Source: Bacillus sp. CGMCC 1.16541 (lineage in GTDB: Bacteria > Bacillota > Bacilli > Bacillales > Bacillaceae_H). From it: DNA of 64,000 nucleotides. The DNA lies in contig NZ_QFRU01000011.1 of NCBI RefSeq assembly GCF_003184905.1, positions 1 through 64,000 on the forward strand, written 5' to 3'. A program made the position numbers and the translations under genes. The stretch's first letter is position 1. Each line of letters starts with the position of its first letter. Below are positions 1 to 8,870 of this stretch, one piece after another. Below the pieces are notes generated by a model. It ran no database searches. It saw nothing but the letters and a program-made list of their open reading frames with translations, and was not told the DNA's origin.

Positions 1-1176
1 TAAATCCGAAAAAGTATTAAACTGAAAATTCAAACTATATTTATGCAACGCTAGTGACTTATTATAAATACCTTGATATATTTCATCAGTAAATGCAATG
101 GCTTGGTTGCTGGTTAATCTCTCACCCGCAATTCCCATTTTACCTACGCTCGCACCATACATAGCAAACATAACCGCGTTGGGTTTTATCCACTTTGCAC
201 TACTATTCTTAAAACCTTCTTCTGTTATTGTTTTCTCAGTTTTAATAACGACATTATTATTTAAATCGCCTATAACTGCCCAAGGTATTTCTCCACCATA
301 ATATTCCTTTACACTTGATTTTGGAGTACCACCTGAGGACCACTTCATTAAATCTTGTGTTTGAACCCAACTCCAGCTTTCTGGGATTGCATAAGGATAT
401 TCTTCAATACCTATCGGTACAATTTCTACCTTTTTCTTTCCTTCGCTCCGGTATTGTTCAATTTCTTGTAATAACTCATTAGTATTCCCTTCTTCAATTT
501 CTTGTTGGACTAACTCACCTCTAAAAGCTCTTCTAAATAAGGCTTCGCGACGTCTGGAAATTAATTCTCTAGCGTGATTAATTTTATCTTTGGCATTATC
601 AATAATATCAAAGGAATTCCTTAACTTTTCAACAATCCTTCTTTGCTCTTCAATAGGAGGTAAAGGGAAGCAAATATTTTTAAACCACTTTGTAGGCACA
701 CGCTTTTGCCCTGCAGAGCCAGTCATATTCTTTTCAGCGTATTTTCTGAAAGATTTCTGTCTTAAAAATGCATGTAAAAATTCTGGAACAGTTGCACCAA
801 CTGAACGGAATACATGAAATTCTGTTGAACCAGCCCCATAACCATTTACTAGGTTTGTTAAAACTACACACTTCCCATTTTCCATACAAGGAGTAATTTT
901 AGCAAAAATCACATCATTCTCAGCCATATGAGTATAACCTTTTTTTAATTCTACCCAAGTCTTTTTCTCTTCCCCAAGATATATACCTTTTTTGTCATCC
1001 ACAGAAGCCATGGGAACAAATGAAACAATATCATCATCTTTAAGGACTTTATTTCTAGGATTTATTTCTCCTACACTATCAAGTAAAACCCATTGCCAAC
1101 TCTCAGGCAGTTCATAAGGTTGTTCTTCAAGAGGAACTATTGCTTTATCAATAAATTTTTCGTATTTTTTACTCAC
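1..1176 (-). CDS. hsdS: Type I restriction-modification specificity subunit HsdS (partial, 3' end outside window)
   Basis: Read on the minus strand, an open frame runs from a GTG at 1176 to the window edge, giving 392 residues without a stop. It has the two-repeat plan of HsdS: a first target recognition half (residues ~15-180, ending in PLPPIEEQRRIV), a helical spacer rich in Glu/Arg, and a second half starting PESWSWVQ. PLPPIEEQRRIV is the usual junction motif of the conserved helices. HsdS selects the DNA site and docks two HsdM and two HsdR subunits. GTG overlaps the hsdM stop as GTGA, so translation is probably coupled. Only the last part of the second recognition domain is missing. Confidence 0.93.
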   Translation of the reverse strand, partial: MSKKYEKFIDKAIVPLEEQPYELPESWQWVLLDSVGEINPRNKVLKDDDIVSFVPMASVDDKKGIYLGEEKKTWVELKKGYTHMAENDVIFAKITPCMENGKCVVLTNLVNGYGAGSTEFHVFRSVGATVPEFLHAFLRQKSFRKYAEKNMTGSAGQKRVPTKWFKNICFPLPPIEEQRRIVEKLRNSFDIIDNAKDKINHARELISRRREALFRRAFRGELVQQEIEEGNTNELLQEIEQYRSEGKKKVEIVPIGIEEYPYAIPESWSWVQTQDLMKWSSGGTPKSSVKEYYGGEIPWAVIGDLNNNVVIKTEKTITEEGFKNSSAKWIKPNAVMFAMYGASVGKMGIAGERLTSNQAIAFTDEIYQGIYNKSLALHKYSLNFQFNTFSDL

Positions 1177-2627
1177 TTTCTATCACCACTTATATCAAAG
1201 GAAGAAACCAACGATAGAGCATCCTCTAATAAAATTTGAATTTCTTTTGAATAATCTTCTGGTTCCATTAAGTCCTCTTCCTCATTCTTGTGAGGGTTAT
1301 ATTGACTTGCAGATAGGTTTATATCATTTCCAAATATTTCTTCTGTTGATACCAACCAACTATGTTCTGTCTCTTTTCTTTCTTTAAAGATTTTACTTGC
1401 ATGTTCAAAATGTTTTAAAGAAATACCGTTATTTTTTGTTAGTTTTTTCCCCTCAATTAACGGTATTTCATAAAACCAAACGTCTTTAGTTGTTTTAGTT
1501 TTGTCAAAGAATAGTATAGAAGTTTTAACAGGTGAGTATGGCAGGAATACTCCATTGGGCAAACTCACTATACTATGTAAATTAAACTTCTCTATTAATT
1601 CTTTCTTTACAGCCTTATAAGCACAGTTATTAGTCTGAAATAACACACCTTCTGGAACAACTACACCAGCTTTCCCATCGAACTTTAATGATTTCATTAT
1701 ATATTGAAGGAAGAGAACTTCCGTCGACTGTGTTTGGTAAGGGAAGTTCTGTTGAATAATCTTTTGCTCTTTTCCACCAAATGGTGGATTAGCCATAATG
1801 ATATCGAATTTATCTGACTCATCGATTTCTCTAATATTTACGTTTAAAGTATTGGTCTTCTCAATCTGCGGATAGTCGACGCCATGAAGAAGCATATTCA
1901 TAAGTCCTAAAAGGTACGCTAAAGGAGTTTTTTCTTTTCCATAGAATGTTTCTTCTTTTAATTTTCTTACTTTTGCTGCAGTATCAGCTTTAGAGCTCAA
2001 GTAATCATTACTCTCTACTAAGAAACCACAGGAACCCGCAGCTGGGTCAAAAATTGTCTGTCCAATTTCCGGACCAATTGTTTCAACAATAAAGCGTACT
2101 ACTGGGCGAGGTGTATAAAACTCACCAGAGTTACCACCATCATCACCCATTTTTTGAAGTAAGCTTTCATATAATACTGATAAGGTATGAATATCATCAG
2201 AACTATTAAATTGAATATCATCAATTTTTAATAGCACATCTTTAAGTAAATATCCGCTATTCACACGGTTTGTAACCTCAGAGAAAATAGAACTAATAAC
2301 TTCACGTCTATCCGCCTTCTTCTCTCCCCTAAGTGCTGCCAGATAAGGAATGAGTTCTTCATTAACGAATTTAATTAACTCCGTACCCGTTAAATCCGGG
2401 TTCTTAGCCCAGCTTCCCCAGCGATACTTTTCATCAAGAATGTAATCGTATTCTTCAAATTCCATTTCAGCTTCAAGAGCTGCCTCTTTTTCTTGGTCAT
2501 CAAGAAATTTCAGAAACAAAATCCAGCTTAATGCCTCCGTATAGTGAACAGAACCACTAATTCCATCATCGGTTCTTAAAATGTTTGTACAATTTTTTAT
2601 TAAATTCTCTAAACTATCTCTTGTCAT
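1173..2627 (-). CDS. hsdM: Type I restriction-modification DNA methyltransferase subunit HsdM
   Basis: A 484-residue N6-adenine methyltransferase subunit. The N-terminal helical HsdM_N region (about 1-130) is followed by the catalytic domain with the SAM-binding motif FDPAAGSCGF near 193-202 and the adenine methyltransferase motif NPPF at 280-283. Length is normal for the family. The ATG overlaps the end of hsdR as ATGA, and its own stop overlaps the hsdS start, so R, M and S form one tightly coupled leftward operon. In the cell it methylates host recognition sites and, with HsdR, forms the restriction complex. Confidence 0.96.
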   Translation of the reverse strand: MTRDSLENLIKNCTNILRTDDGISGSVHYTEALSWILFLKFLDDQEKEAALEAEMEFEEYDYILDEKYRWGSWAKNPDLTGTELIKFVNEELIPYLAALRGEKKADRREVISSIFSEVTNRVNSGYLLKDVLLKIDDIQFNSSDDIHTLSVLYESLLQKMGDDGGNSGEFYTPRPVVRFIVETIGPEIGQTIFDPAAGSCGFLVESNDYLSSKADTAAKVRKLKEETFYGKEKTPLAYLLGLMNMLLHGVDYPQIEKTNTLNVNIREIDESDKFDIIMANPPFGGKEQKIIQQNFPYQTQSTEVLFLQYIMKSLKFDGKAGVVVPEGVLFQTNNCAYKAVKKELIEKFNLHSIVSLPNGVFLPYSPVKTSILFFDKTKTTKDVWFYEIPLIEGKKLTKNNGISLKHFEHASKIFKERKETEHSWLVSTEEIFGNDINLSASQYNPHKNEEEDLMEPEDYSKEIQILLEDALSLVSSFDISGDRK

Positions 2628-5068
2628 GCTGTATACTTCCCTTCATAAAAATGCGACTGAACATATTTAAATGCCGACAACATTTCATCTTTTGAACCAA
2701 AGACCTCTTGAACATCATTTATCGTGCTTATATTTAAGTCTCTGAAACGGCTAGTTCTGAACACATCTGGACTAATTTGCAGTGGTTTATACTCTTCATA
2801 CTCATAGATTTCAAGTATTGTCTCTAACACTTCACTAGCCTGTTCTTTGTATTTTTTAAAAAACTCTTTATGTTGCTTTTTAAATTCTTTTATACGGTCT
2901 GACTTTGACTTAAATTGATAACCGAAGGCTAAGTTCATTATTATATCAAATAAATCAACATCTTTGCGGTCATGTTCAATACAGAATAATTCTGCTAATG
3001 TATCAACTTTGATGCTCATCTCTTCTACTTTTTCAAATATCATTTTTCTCGATTTCGGATTTTCCCATGCTTGCCTAAATGCTTCTGCATCAGCATACAT
3101 TGTTCTTATCTTTCCTGAATGATACTGAATGAACTCAGAAGGAGATAGCGTTTGACCATCTTCTCCAAGAAGATTTAGAACTTCCATTGACTCTCGAACT
3201 TGGTCTCGCATGAAATCGTCAGATAGACGATATCTTACTCGCTTTACAACTTCTTCGTCATCTCCACCATTAGTTCCAAAATCATCGTCTCCCCCATTGT
3301 CACCATCATCTCCGTTGCCAGTATCGTCCTCATCTTCATTGTCAATAAACTCAGGCTCTCCGTCAAACTCCGGGTCATAGAAAAGACTTGTTGATGTATT
3401 TCCATACTCAAGAATGGTGAAGCCAAGCTTCTGAGTTAATTCATTGCCAGTATCGTATATCCGGGTTCCACGACCAATAATCTGTTTAAATTCCGACATA
3501 GAGCCTATCTGGGTAAAGATTACGATGTTTTTTATGTTTTTAACATCTACTCCTGTAGTCAGTAATTTTGAAGTTGTTACTACTACTGGCACTTGTTGTT
3601 CTAGGTCTTGAAATCGTTCAAGGTCTAAATATCGTCCATTTTGGCTCTTATCATTACTTGTAATTCGCAATGCATAATCAGTAATTTCTGGTAAACCTTT
3701 TTCTTTTACTAGCTTCTTATATGCTTCATTTACATACTTAGCCATATCAGCAGCATGTCGTTGGTCTACACAAAAGATAATCGTTTTCCCTAACAAATCA
3801 GTCTTATATAAATGATTTATCAAATGCTTTGCATAGAAACGAGTTCTTTCAGGAAATGACAACTTACGTTCAAAGTCCTTCATTTCAAAGTTTTTTTCCT
3901 CAATTTCGTTCCCATGAACATCTAGGAGATATCCTTCAGGTTGAAAACCAAAGGTATCAAGTTCAGAGCGAACTCGCTTAATAACATAAGGAGCAAGATA
4001 ACCATCATTAATTCCATCTTTTAAACTATAAGTTACAACTGGTTCTCCAAAATATGAATAGGTGTTGACTGACTCTGTTCTCCTCGGAGTAGCAGTTAAT
4101 CCAACTTGAACCGCTGACTTAAAGTATTCTAATAACCTAAACCATTGCCCTTCTTCATTTGCACCCCCCCGGTGGCACTCATCGATAACAATTAAATCAA
4201 AAAAGTCAGGAGGAAACTCTTTAAACCTGTCTTCTCTTTTACCAGTTGGGTTTCCTTCATCATCTTCCGTCCCTACAAGACTCTGATAAATACCGAAGTA
4301 TACGCTCCTGCCCTTATTAAAACTTTTTTCATCAGGCCTTAATCTCCAACAAGCTCCTTTTTCAAAAGCAGTGTCAAAATCTTTAAAAGCTTGGTCAGCT
4401 AAAATATTTCTATCCACTATAAATAAAATTCTTTTTACAGCTTTAGAAGACCATAGTTTATAGATGGTTTGAACAGATGTAAATGTCTTACCGGTTCCAG
4501 TTGCCATGTTTACTAGAACACGCTTTTCTCCTTCAATTACCGCTTCTATTACCTTTTGAACTGCTTTTTCCTGATAATAGCGTGGACTTCTTTTATTAAT
4601 TCCTATCCCTGTCTCCTCATAGTAATCTTGAAGCAATGCTTTAACCCAGTCTTTATTTTTTAGCTCTAAGCCTTCTTGGTACATTTTCCACAGTTCTTCT
4701 GGCGAGTGGAAGGACTGGACCGTTTCTTGAGTATTGTTTTCAATATCAATGAACTCAATTTCGTGACCATTAGTTGTATAAGCAAAACGAATACCCATTT
4801 TCAGAGCATAATCCTTAACTTGCTTTAAGCCTTCTAAGTGACCAAGTTCTTCTTTCTTGGCTTCTATTAAAGCAATCCGTACTGATGACTTATAACGAAG
4901 TAAATAATCTGCGTATTGTGGATTGCTACGAACACCTTTTTTACCATCGAACGTAATCCGTCCATCTGTCACTTTATATTCACGTTGTATTTGTGCTTCA
5001 TTCCAACCGGCATCTTTTAATTTAGGGTCAATCAACTTACTTCTTGTATCCGCTTCTGATAATCCCAC
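2624..5068 (-). CDS. hsdR: Type I restriction endonuclease subunit HsdR
   Basis: An 814-residue HsdR. The N-terminal nuclease region shows D54 and E69-A-K71 of a PD-(D/E)xK site. It is followed by a superfamily 2 translocase with Walker A ATGTGKT near 189-195, DECH at 296-299 and the motif VI-like IGRGTRIYD. A very acidic Asp/Gly-rich linker (about residues 575-610) separates the motor from the C-terminal helical part that binds HsdM. The start is a GTG preceded by AAGGGGG eight bases upstream. It cleaves unmethylated foreign DNA after ATP-driven translocation. It is the first gene of the leftward hsd operon. Confidence 0.95.
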   Translation of the reverse strand: MGLSEADTRSKLIDPKLKDAGWNEAQIQREYKVTDGRITFDGKKGVRSNPQYADYLLRYKSSVRIALIEAKKEELGHLEGLKQVKDYALKMGIRFAYTTNGHEIEFIDIENNTQETVQSFHSPEELWKMYQEGLELKNKDWVKALLQDYYEETGIGINKRSPRYYQEKAVQKVIEAVIEGEKRVLVNMATGTGKTFTSVQTIYKLWSSKAVKRILFIVDRNILADQAFKDFDTAFEKGACWRLRPDEKSFNKGRSVYFGIYQSLVGTEDDEGNPTGKREDRFKEFPPDFFDLIVIDECHRGGANEEGQWFRLLEYFKSAVQVGLTATPRRTESVNTYSYFGEPVVTYSLKDGINDGYLAPYVIKRVRSELDTFGFQPEGYLLDVHGNEIEEKNFEMKDFERKLSFPERTRFYAKHLINHLYKTDLLGKTIIFCVDQRHAADMAKYVNEAYKKLVKEKGLPEITDYALRITSNDKSQNGRYLDLERFQDLEQQVPVVVTTSKLLTTGVDVKNIKNIVIFTQIGSMSEFKQIIGRGTRIYDTGNELTQKLGFTILEYGNTSTSLFYDPEFDGEPEFIDNEDEDDTGNGDDGDNGGDDDFGTNGGDDEEVVKRVRYRLSDDFMRDQVRESMEVLNLLGEDGQTLSPSEFIQYHSGKIRTMYADAEAFRQAWENPKSRKMIFEKVEEMSIKVDTLAELFCIEHDRKDVDLFDIIMNLAFGYQFKSKSDRIKEFKKQHKEFFKKYKEQASEVLETILEIYEYEEYKPLQISPDVFRTSRFRDLNISTINDVQEVFGSKDEMLSAFKYVQSHFYEGKYTA

Positions 5069-5325
5069 TTAGCAATCCCCCTTATTTACCGACAATGCTC
5101 TCATTCTATATACCTATTTTAACAGATATAGTAAATTAACTGTACAAATCTTCTCTAACTAACAACAAATACTACTAATAAGAAAAGTGATAAATTGTTG
5201 CATAATTTGCAGCTTCTGATATTATGTAAGGGCCTTGAAGCTAAGGTATGATGCGTATGATTATTTTAAACGAGGGATGCTACGTTTCTAAAATTAGAAA
5301 AACACAGTGCCCTTAGATACAATCG

Positions 5326-5381
5326 AGAAGTAAATACAAAAAGACACTTTTTAATGAAAGTGTCTTTTTGTATTTACTTCT
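5326..5381. repeat. Perfect 25-bp inverted repeat with 6-base loop
   Basis: The arm at 5326-5350 (ending AAGACACTTT) is exactly complementary to 5357-5381 (starting AAAGTGTCTT) around the loop TTAATG. It lies 260 bases upstream of hsdR in a gene-free stretch (5069-6337). It could be a bidirectional terminator, although no coding gene reads into it from either side in this window, or the end of a lost element. Apart from this and the structured patch at 5640-5990, I see nothing convincing in 5069-6337. Confidence 0.8.
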
Positions 5382-5639
5382 TTATGTATTGTTACTATAT
5401 TCATTTTTTAATCGTTGTAGTAGGTTCCTCATGGTTAACACGATATTTGGACTATCCATCTGACCTTACTCTATTATTTGATATATACAGCAGTTTTGCG
5501 AGAATACTATTACAAGATTATTCAATTGAAATAGTACTTAGGCTAAACTGGTCTATCAATGATTTAGAATTATAAATAATTCCTAATCCCTTGTTTTTTT
5601 AATGTTTAAGGTTTGTTTTTATAAGTTGATTGAATACTA

Positions 5640-5990
5640 AAGCGCAGCGTCAAAAAATTACCCCTTTACTAAAGGGTAGAAAATGCATAAAAAATTGCAA
5701 CTAAAACGCTGAACAAGTAAACTTGCTCAATTTGCCACAGGTCCTGCTTTACCAAACTTACTACCACAGTAAACGTTCTAGACTACCTCGCAAAAGCGAC
5801 AGGCACGGGATGTGTAGTCAACTAACTCTTAGTTGCTACTCTGGGAAATGTGATGCCCATCTAACGGGAGAACACCGGCAGTTAGCCGGAGCCAAAGGCA
5901 AGACGGGATGCCTTCGGATAATTAGTTTGCCGTCTTTTATACAACACAGAGGATGCCTACCACCCAAATGAGGAGCGCTTCGCCACATAC
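5640..5990. other. GC-richer, hairpin-dense non-coding patch, possible structured RNA
   Basis: Base composition rises clearly above the AT-rich surroundings, with no credible reading frame. Self-complementary pairs follow one another: CCCCTTT/AAAGGG, GAACAAG/CTTGCTC, GACTAC/GTAGTC enclosing TCGC-AAAA-GCGA, AACTA/TAGTT, CCGGC/GCCGG, AAGGC/GCCTT and AAGACGG/CCGTCTT. Several interleave as pseudoknots would. This density suggests an RNA fold or a remnant of one. A guide-type RNA of an IS200/IS605 relative is possible, but I cannot recognise a family, and neither strand nor ends are certain. Confidence 0.35.
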
Positions 5991-6337
5991 TAAATTGTTC
6001 CTATTTATCATTTTCAAGTAAATTTATTTTTTCCTAGGGCAACTTTTAAAATTGTTATTTATTATTAATCAATAGTTTTTTGTTTTAATGTAAACTTCAC
6101 CAAATACAATCCCTTTATATTTTTGAATTACTTTAACAATAAACATATGAATTTCATCAAAAATGGTTGAAATATCAATATTATTTTGCTGAGCATGATT
6201 ATATTACTGGATAGATAAGCCTCTTTAAGTCACATCTCGATTAACACACTAAAAAGTTCTCTACCCTTGCCAACAATTTAAGATATTAATAAAATAGACT
6301 TTTATACATCTAGAAGCTGCTTTTGGGAGGATATCAC

Positions 6338-6670
6338 ATGTTAAGCTACGAGGAAATTACAAATAACAGAAGAGTTGAATACAATAAAAATCGATTTATA
6401 AGTTTGAAAACAATTCTTTCAAATATTAATGAAGATGAAGTTCTTAATACCATTCAGAATAAGATATCAGAAGAAACCACAAAAGAGATGCTGTTTGATA
6501 CATTTGTCGAAGGTCTAGCCGAGAATGAAAAATCCAAACTGCTTAATTTAGTCGATGATATTTTCAATGACAAAACATTTCAAATAGATAGGGATTTACA
6601 GAACCAATTTACTCTACTGGATATTATGTGGGTGTTACGTGAACAGCATAACGTTCCTAATGGTGAATAA
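6338..6670 (+). CDS. Hypothetical protein, 110 residues
   Basis: I do not recognise this protein. The ATG at 6338 is chosen because GGGAGG lies seven bases upstream; a TTG further upstream would include that ribosome site in the coding region. The product is soluble, mostly helical and acidic, without signal peptide or membrane segments. It contains several Asn/Glu/Lys-rich helices and a hydrophobic patch LLDIMWVLREQ near its end. It stands alone, 17 bases before the tandem repeat array beginning at 6688, so the array may be transcribed as its 3' region. No function is claimed. Confidence 0.65.
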   Translation: MLSYEEITNNRRVEYNKNRFISLKTILSNINEDEVLNTIQNKISEETTKEMLFDTFVEGLAENEKSKLLNLVDDIFNDKTFQIDRDLQNQFTLLDIMWVLREQHNVPNGE

Positions 6671-6687
6671 AATACTATCAAAACGTT

Positions 6688-7848
6688 AGTTAACAGTTAA
6701 ACAGGAGTCCTTTTCTGCTGCTAACTACGTACAATATGGCTCTATCCCTTATTTTACAAGGGCTCAGACCATTATTATTGCTCTAATGGTAGTTAACAGT
6801 TAAACGAGAGTCCTTTTCCACTGTTAACTACGTTTCAATATGGCTCTATCCCTTATTTTACAAAGGCTCAGACCATTATTATTGCTCTAATGGTAGTTAA
6901 CAGTTAAACGAGAGTCCTTTTCCACTGTTAACTACGTTTCAATATGGCTCTATCCCTTATTTTACAAAGGCTCAGACCATTATTATTGCTCTAATGGTAG
7001 TTAACAGTTAAACAGGAGTCCTCTTCTACTGCTAACTACGTACAATATGGCTCTATCCCTTATGTTATAAGGGCTCAGACCATTATTATTGCTCTAATGG
7101 TAGTTAACAGTTAAACAGGAGTCCTCTTCTACTGCTAACTACGTACAATATGGCTCTATCCCTTATGTTATAAGGGCTCAGACCATTATTATTGCTCTAA
7201 TGGTAGTTAACAGTTAAACAGGAGTCCTCTTCTACTGCTAACTACGTACAATATGGCTCTATCCCTTATGTTATAAGGGCTCAGACCATTATTATTGCTC
7301 TAATGGTAGTTAACAGTTAAACAGGAGTCCTCTTCTACTGCTAACTACGTACAATATGGCTCTATCCCTTATGTTATAAGGGCTCAGACCATTATTATTG
7401 CTCTAATGGTAGTTAACAGTTAAACGAGAGTCCTTTTCCACTGTTAACTACGTTTCAATATGGCTCTATCCCTTATTTTACAAAGGCTCAGACCATTATT
7501 ATTGCTCTAATGGTAGTTAACAGTTAAACAGGAGTCCTCTTCTACTGCTAACTACGTACAATATGGCTCTATCCCTTATGTTATAAGGGCTCAGACCATT
7601 ATTATTGCTCTAATGGTAGTTAACAGTTAAACAGGAGTCCTCTTCTACTGCTAACTACGTACAATATGGCTCTATCCCTTATGTTATAAGGGCTCAGACC
7701 ACTATTATTGCTCTAATGGTAGTTAACAGTTAAACGAGAGTCCTTTTCTGCTGTTAACTACGTTTCAATATAGCTCTATTCCTTATATTATAAGGGCTCA
7801 GACCATTATTATTGCTCTAATGGTAGTTAACAGTTAAACGGGAGTCCT
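6688..7848. repeat. Tandem array: eleven 103/104-bp units plus a 24-bp partial unit
   Basis: Unit starts are 6688, 6791, 6895, 6999, 7102, 7205, 7308, 7411, 7515, 7618 and 7721, with a truncated copy at 7825. There is no spacer DNA. Two sequence types are interspersed: a 103-bp type (CTACGTACAATATGG) and a 104-bp type (CTACGTTTCAATATGG). Every unit holds three dyads: GTAGTTAACAG with CTGTTAACTAC (CTGCTAACTAC in the 103-bp type), CCCTTAT with ATAAGGG or a variant, and ACCATTA with TAATGGT. No reading frame crosses the array. It is bounded by the 110-residue gene on the left and by a terminator hairpin at 7891 on the right. Confidence 0.95.
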
Positions 7849-7890
7849 GTCCCCGATGGAATAACGACATTATTAACTAAATAAAAAAAC

Positions 7891-7941
7891 GTCAAAAAAC
7901 CACCTTTGTTACATTGCGAGAGAAGGTGGTTTTTTGATTGA
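7891..7941. terminator. Bidirectional terminator hairpin
   Basis: Arms AAAAAACCACCTT and AAGGTGGTTTTTT pair across about 14 bases, with A-tract and T-tract on both sides. It can end rightward transcription leaving the repeat array and leftward transcription of the five-gene small operon that ends at 7990. Confidence 0.85.
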
Positions 7942-7989
7942 CAGACATACAGATTGCTCTAGAAAACTGTGTGTCTTATTAATTGTATC

Positions 7990-8193
7990 TTAGGCATTTT
8001 CTTCTGGCAAATTATCGCATAACCATTGAAAAAAATCGGCTTGTTTTTCTTCAATAAGCTTGTTTATTTCGTATATCTTCAGGCCAGTTGCTGCGGAAAT
8101 CTCTTCTGCATCGAGTTTATCGCATAGCCTTTTTGCAATCTTCTTACGCTCATTCTGGACAGCTTCATAAACAGATAAATAATTACTCTTCAT
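7990..8193 (-). CDS. Small hypothetical protein, 67 residues (fifth gene of small operon)
   Basis: Unrecognised helical protein. The central segment AEEISAATGLKIYEINKL resembles the short C-terminal helix-turn-helix seen at the end of Rpn/PD-(D/E)xK transposase-like proteins, but nothing else of that family is present, so this is a weak likeness. The ATG overlaps the stop of the preceding gene as ATGA. It is the last gene of the leftward operon 9052-7990 and is followed by the terminator at 7891-7941. Confidence 0.65.
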   Translation of the reverse strand: MKSNYLSVYEAVQNERKKIAKRLCDKLDAEEISAATGLKIYEINKLIEEKQADFFQWLCDNLPEENA

Positions 8194-8321
8194 TTCTTAC
8201 GGTCTTTTCTAGAAGAAACAATCTGCTTAGCTTCTTTCATGAATTCTATTTTTTCTTCAGAATGCTTGTCTTCTACTATTTCTTTTAAAATATCACGATT
8301 ATCTTCAGGATTTAGTTTCAT
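8190..8321 (-). CDS. Small hypothetical protein, 43 residues (fourth gene of small operon)
   Basis: A 43-residue, strongly charged reading frame starting MKLNPEDNRDIL and ending SSRKDRKK. It begins inside the end of the 52-residue gene (17-base overlap) and its TGA overlaps the next ATG. TAGGACTAGGA precedes the start. Acceptance rests on the packing of the operon: each neighbour is linked by an overlapping stop and start. No function can be assigned. Confidence 0.55.
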   Translation of the reverse strand: MKLNPEDNRDILKEIVEDKHSEEKIEFMKEAKQIVSSRKDRKK

Positions 8322-8463
8322 TCCTAGTCCTACCTTTCCACAAAATTGCTTTTATTTTTCTTTGATATATCTTTGCTTCGGCTGCTGTTCTTGAGCTTTC
8401 TAGTTTGAATATGTAATGCTCATACAAATCTCGCTCTTCTGAAGTTAAGAATACAACGCTCAT
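8305..8463 (-). CDS. Small hypothetical protein, 52 residues (third gene of small operon)
   Basis: Frame beginning MSVVFLTSEERDLYEHYI and ending GRTRNETKS, helical and basic at its end. The ATG overlaps the stop of the 136-residue gene as ATGA, so it is probably translated by re-initiation. I do not recognise the family. Its size and position between small overlapping genes resemble phage or mobile-element accessory genes. Confidence 0.55.
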   Translation of the reverse strand: MSVVFLTSEERDLYEHYIFKLESSRTAAEAKIYQRKIKAILWKGRTRNETKS

Positions 8464-8870
8464 TGTTTTTCCAACTTTTTCAATGTATTTAGGACTTCTT
8501 CGTGTTTATTCACTATTATCGCTCCTTGAAACAGCTCTAAAACAGACATATTAGCTCGAATTCTATCCACTACATTAAATCCAAAACTATTCGATATGGC
8601 TTTCCATACTGGCTCTTCGTACTTTTCGTAATGATTAGTTGCTAAGATGTTGTCTATTGATTGTATAGCGTGATTTTTATCTTCTTCTAAATTACTATCG
8701 GTTATCTTGGACAATCCTTCAGAGTAATCTAGGAACTCGACTATTTCATTCATGTATCTTTTAAGCCAAGTAAAGTCTTCTGGAGAGTGACATACTTCCT
8801 TCTCTCTCTCTTCCATCCACCTCAAAGAACCTTCTCTGGCCTCTTCTAATAGTGCAATTGAATTTTTCAT
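8460..8870 (-). CDS. Hypothetical protein, 136 residues (second gene of small operon)
   Basis: A soluble, helical, acidic protein with no recognised domain, signal peptide or membrane segment. The start MKNSIALLEEAREG at 8870 is preferred to an upstream ATG at 8882 because it overlaps the preceding stop as ATGA, the same junction found throughout this operon, and GGGG lies seven bases before it. Tryptophans in LRWMEERE, FTWLKRYM and EEPVWKAI suggest a folded globular protein. It is the largest member of the operon and the most likely effector, but this is inference only. Confidence 0.65.
   Translation of the reverse strand: MKNSIALLEEAREGSLRWMEEREKEVCHSPEDFTWLKRYMNEIVEFLDYSEGLSKITDSNLEEDKNHAIQSIDNILATNHYEKYEEPVWKAISNSFGFNVVDRIRANMSVLELFQGAIIVNKHEEVLNTLKKLEKQ

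Noticed and set aside
5354-5575. 73-codon rightward frame starting inside the 25-bp inverted repeat
   Set aside because: No ribosome site, composition that of AT-rich non-coding DNA, and the first codons are half of a hairpin.
5723-5971. 82-codon frame through the GC-rich patch
   Set aside because: No ribosome site, and the sequence is full of interleaved hairpins, so a structural origin is more likely than a protein.
6688-7848. CRISPR array
   Set aside because: Units are contiguous and nearly identical with no unique spacers, units are far too long, and no cas genes are present.
6338-7941. Classical type III toxin-antitoxin locus (ToxIN-like)
   Set aside because: The protein precedes rather than follows the repeats, is shorter than ToxN and shows no ToxN features, and the 103-bp units are about three times longer than known antitoxin repeats.
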